NCBI GenBank assembly: GCA_050180895.1
Contig: JBFXDS010000005.1
Span: 248,001 to 312,000 of the forward strand
From: JBGPEQ01 sp050180895
GTDB taxonomy: Bacteria > Pseudomonadota > Alphaproteobacteria > Dongiales > Dongiaceae
Reading direction: 5' to 3'
Length of the DNA: 64,000 nt
Positions within the stretch are counted from its first letter, which is position 1. Each line of letters starts with the position of its first letter. Below the pieces are notes generated by a model. It did not search any database. It was not told where the DNA came from and was given only the letters and a program-made list of their open reading frames with translations. Shown here piece after piece: positions 39,150 through 47,742 of this stretch. A program made the position numbers and the translations under genes.

Positions 39150-42100
39150 ATGAACAAGCCTCTGGAGGTCTATCGGGCGAAGCGGGACTTCTCGAAGACG
39201 CCGGAGCCCTCGGGCAAGCGGCGTGCGAAGAAGGCCGGCAACGCCTACGTCATCCAGAAGCACGCCGCGCGTCGCATGCACTACGATTTTCGTTTGGAGC
39301 TGAACGGCGTGCTGAAAAGCTGGGCGGTGCCGGAAGGGCCGAGCCTCATTCCCGGCAAGAAGCGGCTGGCCGTGCATGTCGAGGATCACCCGCTCGAGTA
39401 CGGTGATTTCGAGGGCGTGATCCCGGATCGCGAGTATGGCGCCGGCACGGTCATGGTCTGGGACCGCGGCACCTGGACGCCCGAGTTCGACCCCGAATTC
39501 GGCTATCGCAAGGGCCATCTGAAATTCACGCTGCAGGGCGAGAAGCTGAAGGGGGCCTGGCATCTCGTGCGCATGGCGCGCAAGCCGCGCGAGAAGCAGG
39601 AGGCCTGGCTGCTGTTCAAGTCCGACGACGCGGCGGCGCGGCCCGAAGGCGCGCCCGACATCCTGCAGGAGATGCCGCGCTCCGCCGCCACCGGCCGCGA
39701 TATGGAGGAGATCGCCCGCGAGCAGGACCGCGTCTGGTCCTCGAAGCAGGGTGGCGAGCTCAAGCAGAAGAAGCGGCGGCGCAAGCCGGCCGTCGATCCG
39801 GCGGCGCTGCCCAAGGCCAAGGCCGCGGCCTTGCCCCGGTTCGTCGAGCCGCTCCTGCCGTCGGCCGTCGACAAGGCGCCGTCGGGCGCCGATTGGGTCC
39901 ACGAGATCAAGTATGACGGCTATCGCGTCCAGATCCGCATCGAGAACGGCCGCGTCGCCTTGCTCACGCGCGCGGGCCTCGATTGGACCGAACGCTTCCC
40001 CGCCATCGCCAAGGCGGTGGCGGGCCTGCCGGTGAAGTCGGCGCTGCTCGACGCGGAAATCGTCGTGCAGACGGAAGCCGGAGTCGCCAGCTTCACCGCG
40101 TTGGTCGACGCGCTGTCGAACGGCAAGGGCGACCTCGTCCTCTACGCCTTCGATCTCCTCCATCTCGACGGCTACGACCTGCGGGAGGCGTCGCTGAAGG
40201 ACCGGAAGGCCGCGCTCGCCAAGATCATTGCCGCGAACGGCGCGGACGGCCGCATCCGCTTCAGCGATCACCTGCCCGGCGACGGCGAGACGATCTTCCG
40301 TCACGCCAGCCGTCTCGGTCTCGAAGGCATCGTCTCCAAGAAGCTGTCGTCGCCCTATCGCTCGGGCCGCGCGACGAGCTGGGTCAAGCTCAAGTCGACG
40401 GATCGCCGACCGTTCGTGGTGGCGGGCTTCATGCCGTCGACCGTCGCCAAGAACGCGATCGGCGCGCTCGTGCTCGGCGAATATGCCGACGGCAAGCTGG
40501 TGCCGTCCGGCCATGTCGGCAGCGGCTTCACGGCCGCCGTCGCGCACGCGCTCTGGAAGAAGCTCGATCCGCTGCGCACCAGGACCGCGCCCCTCAAGGA
40601 CGAGACGGCCGTGGCCAAGGGCGCCAAATGGGTGGAGCCGGTGCTCGTTGCGGAGATCGAATATCGCAGCCGGACCGGCGCCGATATCATCCGCCACGCC
40701 ACCTTCCGCGAGCTCGTCGAGGGCGCGGATCCGAAGAAGATCCTGCGCGAAACCTCCGCGCCGGCACGGCAGGCGAAGGCGATGGACGCGCCGCCGCTCG
40801 TCCGGCTGACCAATCCCGGCCGGCTGCTCTGGCCGGAACAGGGCATCACCAAGCAGGGCCTCGCCGATTTCTATACGGAGATCGCCGACTGGATCCTGCC
40901 GCACATCGTCGGGCGTCCGTTGAGCCTCGTGCGCTGCCCCGACGGCGTCGACAAGCAATGCTTCTTCCAGAAGCATCGCTGGGCCGGGCTGGGAAAGGCC
41001 GCCCGCGACGTGCCGGTCTCGAACGAGAAGGAGCCGGCGCTCGCCATCGGCGATCTGGCCGGGCTGCTGGAGCTCGTCCAGGCCAGCGTGCTCGAGATCC
41101 ATCCCTGGGGATCGCAGGCCGACCATCCGGAGCTGCCGGACCGCGCCACCATCGATCTCGATCCCGGCGACGACGTGCCCTGGGACCAGGTGATCGCGGC
41201 CGCGCTGGAGGTGCGCAGCCGCCTGTCGGACCTCGGCCTGCGGAGCTTCGTCAAGACGACCGGCGGCAAGGGCCTGCATGTCGTCTTCCCGCTGGTGCCG
41301 AAGGCCGACTGGGATACGGTCAAGAGCTTCACGCAATCGCTCGCCGAGCGGCTGGCCGCCGACCGCCCCGACCGCTACACCGCCAACATGGCGAAGCGCG
41401 AGCGGCGAGGCCGCATCTATGTCGACTATCTCCGCAACGGCATGGGCGCGACCGCCGTCGCCGCCTATTCGACCCGCGCCCGCCCCGGCGCGGCCGTATC
41501 GACGCCGCTCGCCTGGGACGAGCTCGGTCCCGCCATCCGCGCCGACCACTTCACCCTGGACAACCTGCCGAAGCGCCTCGCATTCCTGGACGAGGACCCC
41601 TGGCGGGGAATCGCGTCTCTGCGCCAGAGGCTGCCGGATACCGGGACCTCAAAGAAGGATCGCCTGCAAAGCCAAGGTGCGTCCTTCGACAAGCTCAGGA
41701 TGAGGGAAAATTCTGGTGGCACGAAGAAAGCTCCTCATCCTGAGCTTGTCGAAGGACGCACGGCGCCGGTCCCACGCACGTCGGCCGAGACGCCCGCCGT
41801 CGCCCCCGAAAACATCCAGCGGCTGCTGCCCGACGCCGTCGTGCCGTCGAAGGACGCGCTGGCCGCCTATTGGACGAAGGTCGCCAAGGACGCCCTCGGC
41901 CATCTCGGCCGCCGCCCCCTCAAGCTGGTGCGCCATGTCGGGGACACCACGTTCTTCCATCAAGGCCCCCTGCCGCCCGTGCCGGACGCCGTGCACCAAC
42001 TCCGCATCGAGACGCGCGCCGGCGGCGAGGGCATCCGGCTGTGGGTCGACAGCCCGGAGGGGCTGCTCGGCCTGCTGGAGATCGGCGTCGTCGAGCTGCA

Positions 42101-42593
42101 TCCGTGGGGCGCGACCGTCGACGACATCGAGCGGCCCGATACCCTCGTCTTCGCGCTCGAGCCGGACGGCGCGGTCGACTGGACATTCGTCGTCGAAACG
42201 GCCCTCCGCATGCGCGATCTCCTGAAGGCCGAGAGTCTCGACAGCTGGCCGAAGCTGACCGGCACCGGCGTCCACGTGATGGTGCCGGTCGAGCCCGACC
42301 TCGACTGGGACGAGGCGCATGCCTACAGCAGGCGCATCGCCGAGACGCTCGCCGCCACCGCGCCCGAGCGCTACGTGACGGCCGCGCCCCGCGACAAGAG
42401 ACAGGGCCGGCTTTACGTCAACTGGCTCTGCAACGGCCGCGGCAGCACCGCCATCGGCGCCTATTCCCCCGTCGCGCGCCGCGGTTTCCCGATCGCCGCG
42501 CCGGTCTCCTGGCGCGATTTGGGCAAGGGCGTTCGCCCCGACGCCTACACGATCTTCGCACCCACGCGGCGCAAGCCGTCCCGCCGGACGTAG
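39150..42593 (+). CDS. ligD: ATP-dependent DNA ligase LigD with a second, degenerate polymerase domain
   Basis: 1147 residues, far longer than usual LigD (about 820-880). Order: phosphoesterase domain (about 1-165: HAARRMHYDFRLELNG, DREYGAGTVMVWDRGTW); ligase domain (about 225-520, Lys254 nucleophile in KYDGYR); primase-polymerase POL1 (about 551-840, D669 and D671 in TIDLDPGDD, D759 in YVDYLRNG); a linker made of a palindromic repeat (about 843-871); then POL2 (about 880-1140) with the same fold order (HPWGATVDDIERPDTLVFALEP, RLYVNWLCNGRGSTAIGAYSPVARRG). POL2 has A1002 and E1004 in place of the first two aspartates and N1091 in place of the third. LigD seals Ku-bound breaks; ku is upstream at 32,367. 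Domain assignments are from visible motifs. Confidence 0.93.
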   Translation: MNKPLEVYRAKRDFSKTPEPSGKRRAKKAGNAYVIQKHAARRMHYDFRLELNGVLKSWAVPEGPSLIPGKKRLAVHVEDHPLEYGDFEGVIPDREYGAGTVMVWDRGTWTPEFDPEFGYRKGHLKFTLQGEKLKGAWHLVRMARKPREKQEAWLLFKSDDAAARPEGAPDILQEMPRSAATGRDMEEIAREQDRVWSSKQGGELKQKKRRRKPAVDPAALPKAKAAALPRFVEPLLPSAVDKAPSGADWVHEIKYDGYRVQIRIENGRVALLTRAGLDWTERFPAIAKAVAGLPVKSALLDAEIVVQTEAGVASFTALVDALSNGKGDLVLYAFDLLHLDGYDLREASLKDRKAALAKIIAANGADGRIRFSDHLPGDGETIFRHASRLGLEGIVSKKLSSPYRSGRATSWVKLKSTDRRPFVVAGFMPSTVAKNAIGALVLGEYADGKLVPSGHVGSGFTAAVAHALWKKLDPLRTRTAPLKDETAVAKGAKWVEPVLVAEIEYRSRTGADIIRHATFRELVEGADPKKILRETSAPARQAKAMDAPPLVRLTNPGRLLWPEQGITKQGLADFYTEIADWILPHIVGRPLSLVRCPDGVDKQCFFQKHRWAGLGKAARDVPVSNEKEPALAIGDLAGLLELVQASVLEIHPWGSQADHPELPDRATIDLDPGDDVPWDQVIAAALEVRSRLSDLGLRSFVKTTGGKGLHVVFPLVPKADWDTVKSFTQSLAERLAADRPDRYTANMAKRERRGRIYVDYLRNGMGATAVAAYSTRARPGAAVSTPLAWDELGPAIRADHFTLDNLPKRLAFLDEDPWRGIASLRQRLPDTGTSKKDRLQSQGASFDKLRMRENSGGTKKAPHPELVEGRTAPVPRTSAETPAVAPENIQRLLPDAVVPSKDALAAYWTKVAKDALGHLGRRPLKLVRHVGDTTFFHQGPLPPVPDAVHQLRIETRAGGEGIRLWVDSPEGLLGLLEIGVVELHPWGATVDDIERPDTLVFALEPDGAVDWTFVVETALRMRDLLKAESLDSWPKLTGTGVHVMVPVEPDLDWDEAHAYSRRIAETLAATAPERYVTAAPRDKRQGRLYVNWLCNGRGSTAIGAYSPVARRGFPIAAPVSWRDLGKGVRPDAYTIFAPTRRKPSRRT
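41677..41761. repeat. dispersed palindromic repeat, copy C, read in frame inside ligD
   Basis: Perfect 29-base arms at 41677-41705 and 41733-41761 around a centre GAAAATTCTGGTGGCACGAA. The centre is inverted relative to copies A and B. In the ligD frame it encodes ASFDKLRMRENSGG and PHPELVEGR, the translation seen when this repeat lies in a gene. It falls in the linker between the two polymerase domains. Confidence 0.9.
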
Positions 42594-42631
42594 AGCAGGA
42601 TGCTCCGTGTGTGGTTCTGGGGCTCTGTTTT

Positions 42632-43144
42632 CTAAGCCGGCTCCAGCAGCGCGAGCAGCCCCTTGAGCAGCGCGGTCGGGTCGGGCGGGCAGCCGCGGAT
42701 GCGCAGGTCCACCGGCAGCACGTCGGCAACCCCGCCGACCGTCGCATAGGAGCCGGCGAACAGGCCGCCGTTGGCGGCGCAGTCGCCCACCGCGACGACC
42801 CATTTCGGCGCCGGCGTCGCCGCATGAGTGCGCTCGAGCGCCTCGCGCATGTTCCGGGTCACCGGCCCGGTGACCAGGAGCACGTCGGCATGCCGCGGCG
42901 AGGCGACGAAGCGCAGGCCGAAGCGCTCGAGGTCGTAGAACGCGTTGTTGAGGGCGTGGATCTCCAGCTCGCAGCCGTTGCAGGAGCCGGCGTCGACCTC
43001 GCGGATCGACAGGCTGCGCCCGAGCCGCCGGCGCGCCGTCGCGTCGAGGCGCGCCGCCAGTTCCGCCAGTTCCGCGTCGTCGGGCGCCGGCGGCGGCTCG
43101 GTGAGTGGCGAACGCACGAGGCCCTGGAAGAGAAGCTTGCGCAT
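42632..43144 (-). CDS. hydrogenase-4/NuoB-like small subunit (HyfI/HycG type)
   Basis: 170 residues with all four N2-cluster cysteines: S-C-N-G-C-E (IREVDAGSCNGCELEIHALNN), G-D-C-A and G-C-P-P-D-P. This is the subunit that holds the terminal iron-sulfur cluster next to the large subunit in group-4 hydrogenases and complex I. It is the last gene of a seven-gene operon and follows the HyfG-like gene by seven bases. Complete cluster ligands mean electron transfer is probably preserved even though the partner has lost nickel ligands. Confidence 0.87.
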   Translation of the reverse strand: MRKLLFQGLVRSPLTEPPPAPDDAELAELAARLDATARRRLGRSLSIREVDAGSCNGCELEIHALNNAFYDLERFGLRFVASPRHADVLLVTGPVTRNMREALERTHAATPAPKWVVAVGDCAANGGLFAGSYATVGGVADVLPVDLRIRGCPPDPTALLKGLLALLEPA

Positions 43145-43151
43145 GGCGGCC

Positions 43152-44654
43152 CTAGAGGTCGTGCCCCGCGTAGGAGCAGTTGAAGGATTTGTTGCAGAGC
43201 GGGAAGTCGGCGACGATGTTGCCTTCGATCGCCGCCTCCAGTAGCGGCCACTGGAAGCAGGAGGGATCGCGCAGGTGGCAGCGCGCGATCCGTCCGTCGC
43301 CGTCGAGGCGTACCCAGGCCAGCACGTCGCCGCGGAAGCCCTCGACGAGGGCCAGGCCTTCGCCCGCCTGCCGCGGGACCTCGGCGCGCGCCGGCCCTCC
43401 CGGCAGCCGCTCGAGGATCTGCCCGATCAGACCGAGACTCGCCTCGATCTCGCGGATGCGGATCCACACGCGCGCGTTGACGTCGCCCTCCTCGAGCACA
43501 GGCACCGCGAATTCGAGCGAATCGTAGGGCGCGTAGCCGGGGGTCCGGCGGACGTCGACGCCGCGCCCGGAGGCGCGGCCGACGAACCCGCCGGCACCGA
43601 ACTGCCGCGCCAGGCCGGGCGCCAGGATGCCGGTGGCGACCGTCCGGTCCTGCAGCGAGGTGGTGTTGTCGTAGAGCTCGACCAGCGGCGGGAAGCGGCG
43701 GCGGATCTCCTCGACGAGCGCCGCGATGTCGGCGGCGCCGTCGGGCGCGAGATCGGCGGCGACGCCGCCCGGCAGGACGCGGTCCATCATCAGCCGGTGG
43801 CCGAACGCGCGATGGGCGGTGCGCAACACCCGCTCGCGCAGGATTCCGCAATGGGCGAGCATGAGCGAGAAGGCGGCGTCGTTGCAGATCGCGCCGATGT
43901 CGCCGAGATGGTTGGCGAGGCGCTCCAGCTCGGCCATCAGCGCGCGCAGCCAGAGCGCGCGCGGCGGCGGCTCCAGGCCGAGCGCCGCCTCCACGGCGCG
44001 GGCGAAGGCCAGGCCGTAGGCGACGGTGCTGTCGCCGGACGCGCGCGCCGCCAGCCGCGCCGCGCGGTCGAGGTCGGCGCCGGTCAGCAGATGTTCGAGG
44101 CCGCGGTGGACATAGCCGAGCCGCTCTTCCAGCCGCACCACGGTCTCGCCGTTGGCGGTGAAGCGGAAATGGCCGGGCTCGATGATGCCGGCATGCACCG
44201 GCCCGACCGGGATCTGGTGCAGCGGCGGTCCTTCGGCGGGCAGAAACACATAGCCGTCGCCCGTTGCCGGCGCCTCCGCGGGCGTGCCGAGCGGGTGGCG
44301 CAGGCCCCAGCGGCCGTGGTCCACCCAGCGGCGCGGGTCGGAGCCGCCCGTGGGCTCCAGCCCGTAGAGGTCGCGGATGGTGCGTTCCGGCCGCTGCGCC
44401 GGCGGGTGCAGCCGCCCGATCGACGGGAAGCGCCGGTCCGGGCAGGCAAGAGTCAGAACGCCGATCCGCCCGGCCGATTCGACGGCCAGATGCACCGCGT
44501 CGGGCTCGGCCCAGAGGGCCAGCATCGTTCCTTGCGTATCGGCCAGCCGGCTCGCGGCCTGCCGCCACGTTTCCTCATCGACCACCAGGCGCGGATAGGG
44601 CCGCTGCGCGCCGGTCGGCGGCCATTGCTGCATCACCTCGTCCAGCCACGTCAT
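43152..44654 (-). CDS. hydrogenase-4-like large subunit (HyfG/NuoCD-like) lacking nickel-ligand CxxC pairs
   Basis: 500 residues. An N-terminal NuoC-like part (FPSIGRLHPPAQRPERTIRDLYGLEPTGGSD) is fused to a NuoD/HycE-like part (LEERLGYVHRGLEHLLTGADLDRAARLAARASGDSTVAYGLAF). In true hydrogenases the region around that last block carries the first CxxC nickel pair and the tail carries the second. Here the block has no Cys, and the C-terminal end (NIVADFPLCNKSFNCSYAGHDL) has Cys487 and Cys493, spaced C-x5-C. It therefore resembles hydrogenase-related Ehr-type complexes. The gene lies between HyfF- and HyfI-like genes. Confidence 0.85.
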   Translation of the reverse strand: MTWLDEVMQQWPPTGAQRPYPRLVVDEETWRQAASRLADTQGTMLALWAEPDAVHLAVESAGRIGVLTLACPDRRFPSIGRLHPPAQRPERTIRDLYGLEPTGGSDPRRWVDHGRWGLRHPLGTPAEAPATGDGYVFLPAEGPPLHQIPVGPVHAGIIEPGHFRFTANGETVVRLEERLGYVHRGLEHLLTGADLDRAARLAARASGDSTVAYGLAFARAVEAALGLEPPPRALWLRALMAELERLANHLGDIGAICNDAAFSLMLAHCGILRERVLRTAHRAFGHRLMMDRVLPGGVAADLAPDGAADIAALVEEIRRRFPPLVELYDNTTSLQDRTVATGILAPGLARQFGAGGFVGRASGRGVDVRRTPGYAPYDSLEFAVPVLEEGDVNARVWIRIREIEASLGLIGQILERLPGGPARAEVPRQAGEGLALVEGFRGDVLAWVRLDGDGRIARCHLRDPSCFQWPLLEAAIEGNIVADFPLCNKSFNCSYAGHDL

Positions 44655-44669
44655 GGTTGACCTTTCATC

Positions 44670-46130
44670 TCATCCCAGCAGCCGCGCCACGCTCTGGAAC
44701 CAGGCGACCAGCGGTCCCGGCAGGAAGATGCCTGCCGCCAGCACCAGGGCGAGATGCGCGAACAGCGGCACATAGGAGGCCTCGACCGCGGCCATGCTGC
44801 CGGTCGCCTCGCCGAAGGCGATCTCGCTGATCCGCAGCATCAGGGCGCCGAAGGCCACGAGCAGGCCGAACACCAGCAGGATCGCCAGCAGCGGCTCGCG
44901 GGCGAAGGTCGAGCTGACGATCAGGAACTCGCTCATGAAGATGCCGAGCGGCGGCAGCCCGGCGATGGCGACCACGCCGAGCACCAGGCCCCAGCCGAGC
45001 ACCGGATGGCTCTCGGTCAGGCCGCGGATCTCGGCGATCTTCTGCGTGCCCTTGGCCTGCGCGATGTGGCCGACGGCGAAGAAGATCGCCGACTTCGTCA
45101 GCGAGTGCATCGTCATGTGCAGCAGCCCGGCGAAGTTGGCGAGCGGCCCGCCCATCCCGAAGGCGAAGGTGATGAGGCCCATATGCTCGATGGAAGAGTA
45201 GGCGAACAGCCGCTTGATGTCGCGCCGGCGGTAGAGCATGAAGCCGGCGAAGATCAGCGACACGAGCCCCATCGTCATCATCAGCGGGCCGGGCGCCAGC
45301 GCGGCCGCGTTGGCGGTAAGCAGGATCTTGAAGCGCAGCAGCGCATAGAGCGCGACATTGAGCAGCAGCCCCGACAGCACGGCCGAGATCGGCGTCGGAC
45401 CCTCGGCGTGGGCGTCCGGCAGCCAGGCATGCAGCGGCGCCAGCCCCACCTTGGTGCCGTAGCCGAGCATCAGGAACACGAAGGCGACGTTCAGCAGCTC
45501 CGGGCTGAAGGCGGCGGCGTGCTCGATCAGCGCCGTCCACACCATGGCGTCGCGGCCCTCGCCGATCACGGGGCGCGCCGCCATGTAGACCAGGATCGTC
45601 CCGAACAGCGCCAGCGCGATGCCGACGCTGCCGAGGATGAAGTACTTCCAGGCCGCCTCCAGCGCCTCGTGCGTGCGGTAGATGCCGACCATCAGCACCG
45701 TCGTCAGCGTGGCCAGTTCGATCGCCACCCACATCAGGCCGATGTTGTTGGCGAGCAGCCCGAGGTTCATGGCGAACATCAGGGTCTGGTACATGGCGTG
45801 GTAGAAGCGAAGATAGCGGGGCGTGAGCCGGCCGATCTCCAGCTCGTGCCCGATATAGCTGGCGCTGAAGGCGCTGGTGGTGAAGCCGACGAAGGTGCCG
45901 AGCACGACGAAGACGATGTTGAGGTCGTCGACGAACAGATAGCCCCCGGGCGGGGGCCGTTCGACCAGCAGCGACAGCGCCGCGAGGAACGTCAGCAGCG
46001 CCGCCAGCACGTTGAGCCGAGCCGTCAGCCAGTAGCCGGGCAGCAGCACGAGCAGCATGGCCGCCGCGGCCGGGATGACCAGGATGGCCGTCACGGGCGC
46101 GAACGACAGCTCGGCGAGCAGCCCGGTCAT
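44670..46130 (-). CDS. hydrogenase-4-like antiporter subunit (HyfF/NuoN-like)
   Basis: 486 residues with about 13 membrane helices. Antiporter-type motifs: VEWALLLATLTTVLMVGIYRTHEALEAAWKYFILGSVG (written here as AIELATLTTVLMVGIYRTH and WKYFILGSVGIALALFG), MLGYGTKVGLAPLHAWLPDAHAEGPTPISAVLSGLLLN (proton-channel Lys and His-rich loop), RDIKRLFAYSSIEHMGLITFAFG. It is one of three proton-channel subunits in the operon, with the two HyfB-like proteins. Its ATG overlaps the hyfE stop by four bases. Confidence 0.88.
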   Translation of the reverse strand: MTGLLAELSFAPVTAILVIPAAAAMLLVLLPGYWLTARLNVLAALLTFLAALSLLVERPPPGGYLFVDDLNIVFVVLGTFVGFTTSAFSASYIGHELEIGRLTPRYLRFYHAMYQTLMFAMNLGLLANNIGLMWVAIELATLTTVLMVGIYRTHEALEAAWKYFILGSVGIALALFGTILVYMAARPVIGEGRDAMVWTALIEHAAAFSPELLNVAFVFLMLGYGTKVGLAPLHAWLPDAHAEGPTPISAVLSGLLLNVALYALLRFKILLTANAAALAPGPLMMTMGLVSLIFAGFMLYRRRDIKRLFAYSSIEHMGLITFAFGMGGPLANFAGLLHMTMHSLTKSAIFFAVGHIAQAKGTQKIAEIRGLTESHPVLGWGLVLGVVAIAGLPPLGIFMSEFLIVSSTFAREPLLAILLVFGLLVAFGALMLRISEIAFGEATGSMAAVEASYVPLFAHLALVLAAGIFLPGPLVAWFQSVARLLG

Positions 46131-46789
46131 CGCCGCTCTCCCCGGAACTCGTCGAGCGCCTGCAGGTCGACGGAATCGAACCGCTCGCGGATGCGGAACA
46201 GGAACACGCCGATGACGATGAAGGCGACCAGCACCGAGAACGCCACGCTGATCTCGACCACGAGCGGCATGCCGCGGGCGCCGGTGGCGGCCAGGATCAG
46301 GCCGTTCTCCAGCGACATGAAGCCGACGATCTGGCTCACCGCGTTGCGGCGCGTCACCATCATCAAGAGGCCGAGCAGCAGGACGGAGAGGGCGAAGGCG
46401 AGGTCCTCGCGCGCCAGCGGATCGGCCGCCGCCGCCGCCTTGAGCATGACCACCATCGAGAGCGCGACGAGCCCCATGCCGAGCAGCATGGTCGGGCCGA
46501 TGCCGACGACCGTCTCGACCGTGCGGTGGATGCCGAGGCGGATCACGACCCGGTGCAGCGCGACCGGGATGATGATGCCCTTCAGCACCAGCGCGATCGC
46601 CGCCGGGACGTAGAGGTGCGGCGCGTCCTGGATGTGCGCCTGCCAGGCCACCGAGGCCGAGAGGATCACGGCATGGAGGGCGAAGACGTTGAGCAGCCCG
46701 AACATGCGGTCCTGGTAGAGCAGCATGAAGCTCACCAGCACCATGCCGCCGGCGAGCATATGGGCGACGTCGAGGGGATTCACGTCCAT
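46127..46789 (-). CDS. hydrogenase-4-like subunit HyfE
   Basis: 220 residues from the ATG at 46789 (TGATG overlap with the HyfC-like stop). About six membrane helices, with the HyfE pattern ALVLKGIIIPVALHRVVIRLGI, then VVMLKAAAAADPLAREDLAFALSVLLLGLLMMVTRRNAVSQIVGFMSLENGLILAATGARGMPLVVEISVAFSVLVAFIVIG. The family resembles NuoK with an extension. The E-N-G-L-I-L block is typical. It lies between HyfF- and HyfC-like genes. Confidence 0.87.
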   Translation of the reverse strand: MDVNPLDVAHMLAGGMVLVSFMLLYQDRMFGLLNVFALHAVILSASVAWQAHIQDAPHLYVPAAIALVLKGIIIPVALHRVVIRLGIHRTVETVVGIGPTMLLGMGLVALSMVVMLKAAAAADPLAREDLAFALSVLLLGLLMMVTRRNAVSQIVGFMSLENGLILAATGARGMPLVVEISVAFSVLVAFIVIGVFLFRIRERFDSVDLQALDEFRGERR

Positions 46790-47742
46790 CAGAAGCTCCG
46801 CGACACGAACAGCAGCAGCATGCCGAGCAGGCCGAGCATCAGGGCGATGCCGAGAAAATCCGGCACCCGGAACACGCGCATCTTGGCGATCGAGGTCTCG
46901 AACAGCACGAGCAGGAAGCCGCCGACGGCGAGCTTGCCGAGATAGGCCGCCAGTCCCAGGGCGTAGGCCGCCGGCCCGCCGCCCGCGGGCGCCAGCCCCC
47001 ACGGCACGAAGATGCAGCCGATCAGCGACATGTAGAGCAGCAGCTTGAGCGCGGCGGCGAACTCGATGACGGCCAGGTGGCGGCCGGAATATTCGAGCAC
47101 CATGGCCTCGTGCACCATCGTGAGCTCGAGGTGGGTGGCCGGGTTGTCGACCGGGATGCGGGCGTTCTCGGCCAGCGCGACGATGACCAGCGCGGTCAGC
47201 GCCAGCCCCAGCGAGACGCGCAGGCTGCTATGCGTCACCAAGAACTGCGCGATCACCGAGAGCTGGGTGGAGCCGGCGAGGAGGGCGAGGGTGAAGGCGA
47301 TCATGATCATCGCCGGCTCGGCCAGCGAGGCGAACATCATCTCGCGGCTCGAGCCGATGCCGCCGAAGCTGGTGCCCACGTCCATGCCGACGAGCGCCAG
47401 GAAGAAGCGCGTCGATCCGAGCAGCGCCGTGATCGCGATCAAGTCGGCCGTCCAGCTGAAATAGAGGCCCGTCGCGAACGTCGGGACCAGCGCCGCCGCC
47501 ACCCAGGTCGCGCTGAAGATCATGTAGGGACCGCTGCGGAACAGCCAGGACGCGTTCTCCGCCAGGACGGCCTCCTTGCGGATCAGCCGCAGCAGGTCGC
47601 GGTAGGGCTGCAGGACGGGCGGCCCCTGGCGGCGCAGCAGGCGCGCCTTGACCTTGCGCGTGTAGCCGAGCAGCAGCGGCGCCAGCAGGAGCACGAGGAT
47701 CATCTGCATGCCCTGCGTGATGAGCTCGAAGATCAGGACCAT
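46789..47742 (-). CDS. hydrogenase-4-like subunit HyfC (NuoH-like)
   Basis: 317 residues from the ATG at 47742, which overlaps the HyfB2 stop by ten bases. It has the NuoH pattern: KARLLRRQGPPVLQPYRDLLRLIRKE, FGGIGSSREMMFASLAEPAMIMIAFTLALL, and ENARIPVDNPATHLELTMVHEAMVLEYSGRHLAVIEFAAALKLLLYMSLIG with the conserved acidic residues of the quinone/proton path. It connects the membrane arm to HyfG and HyfI. A longer frame upstream is a shadow of hyfB. Confidence 0.9.
   Translation of the reverse strand: MVLIFELITQGMQMILVLLLAPLLLGYTRKVKARLLRRQGPPVLQPYRDLLRLIRKEAVLAENASWLFRSGPYMIFSATWVAAALVPTFATGLYFSWTADLIAITALLGSTRFFLALVGMDVGTSFGGIGSSREMMFASLAEPAMIMIAFTLALLAGSTQLSVIAQFLVTHSSLRVSLGLALTALVIVALAENARIPVDNPATHLELTMVHEAMVLEYSGRHLAVIEFAAALKLLLYMSLIGCIFVPWGLAPAGGGPAAYALGLAAYLGKLAVGGFLLVLFETSIAKMRVFRVPDFLGIALMLGLLGMLLLFVSRSF

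Noticed and set aside
38352..41549. A 1065-codon open frame on the minus strand opposite ligD and the AraC gene
   Set aside because: It is antisense to well-supported genes, low-complexity (Arg/Gly/Asp/Leu-rich), and typical of open antisense frames in GC-rich DNA.
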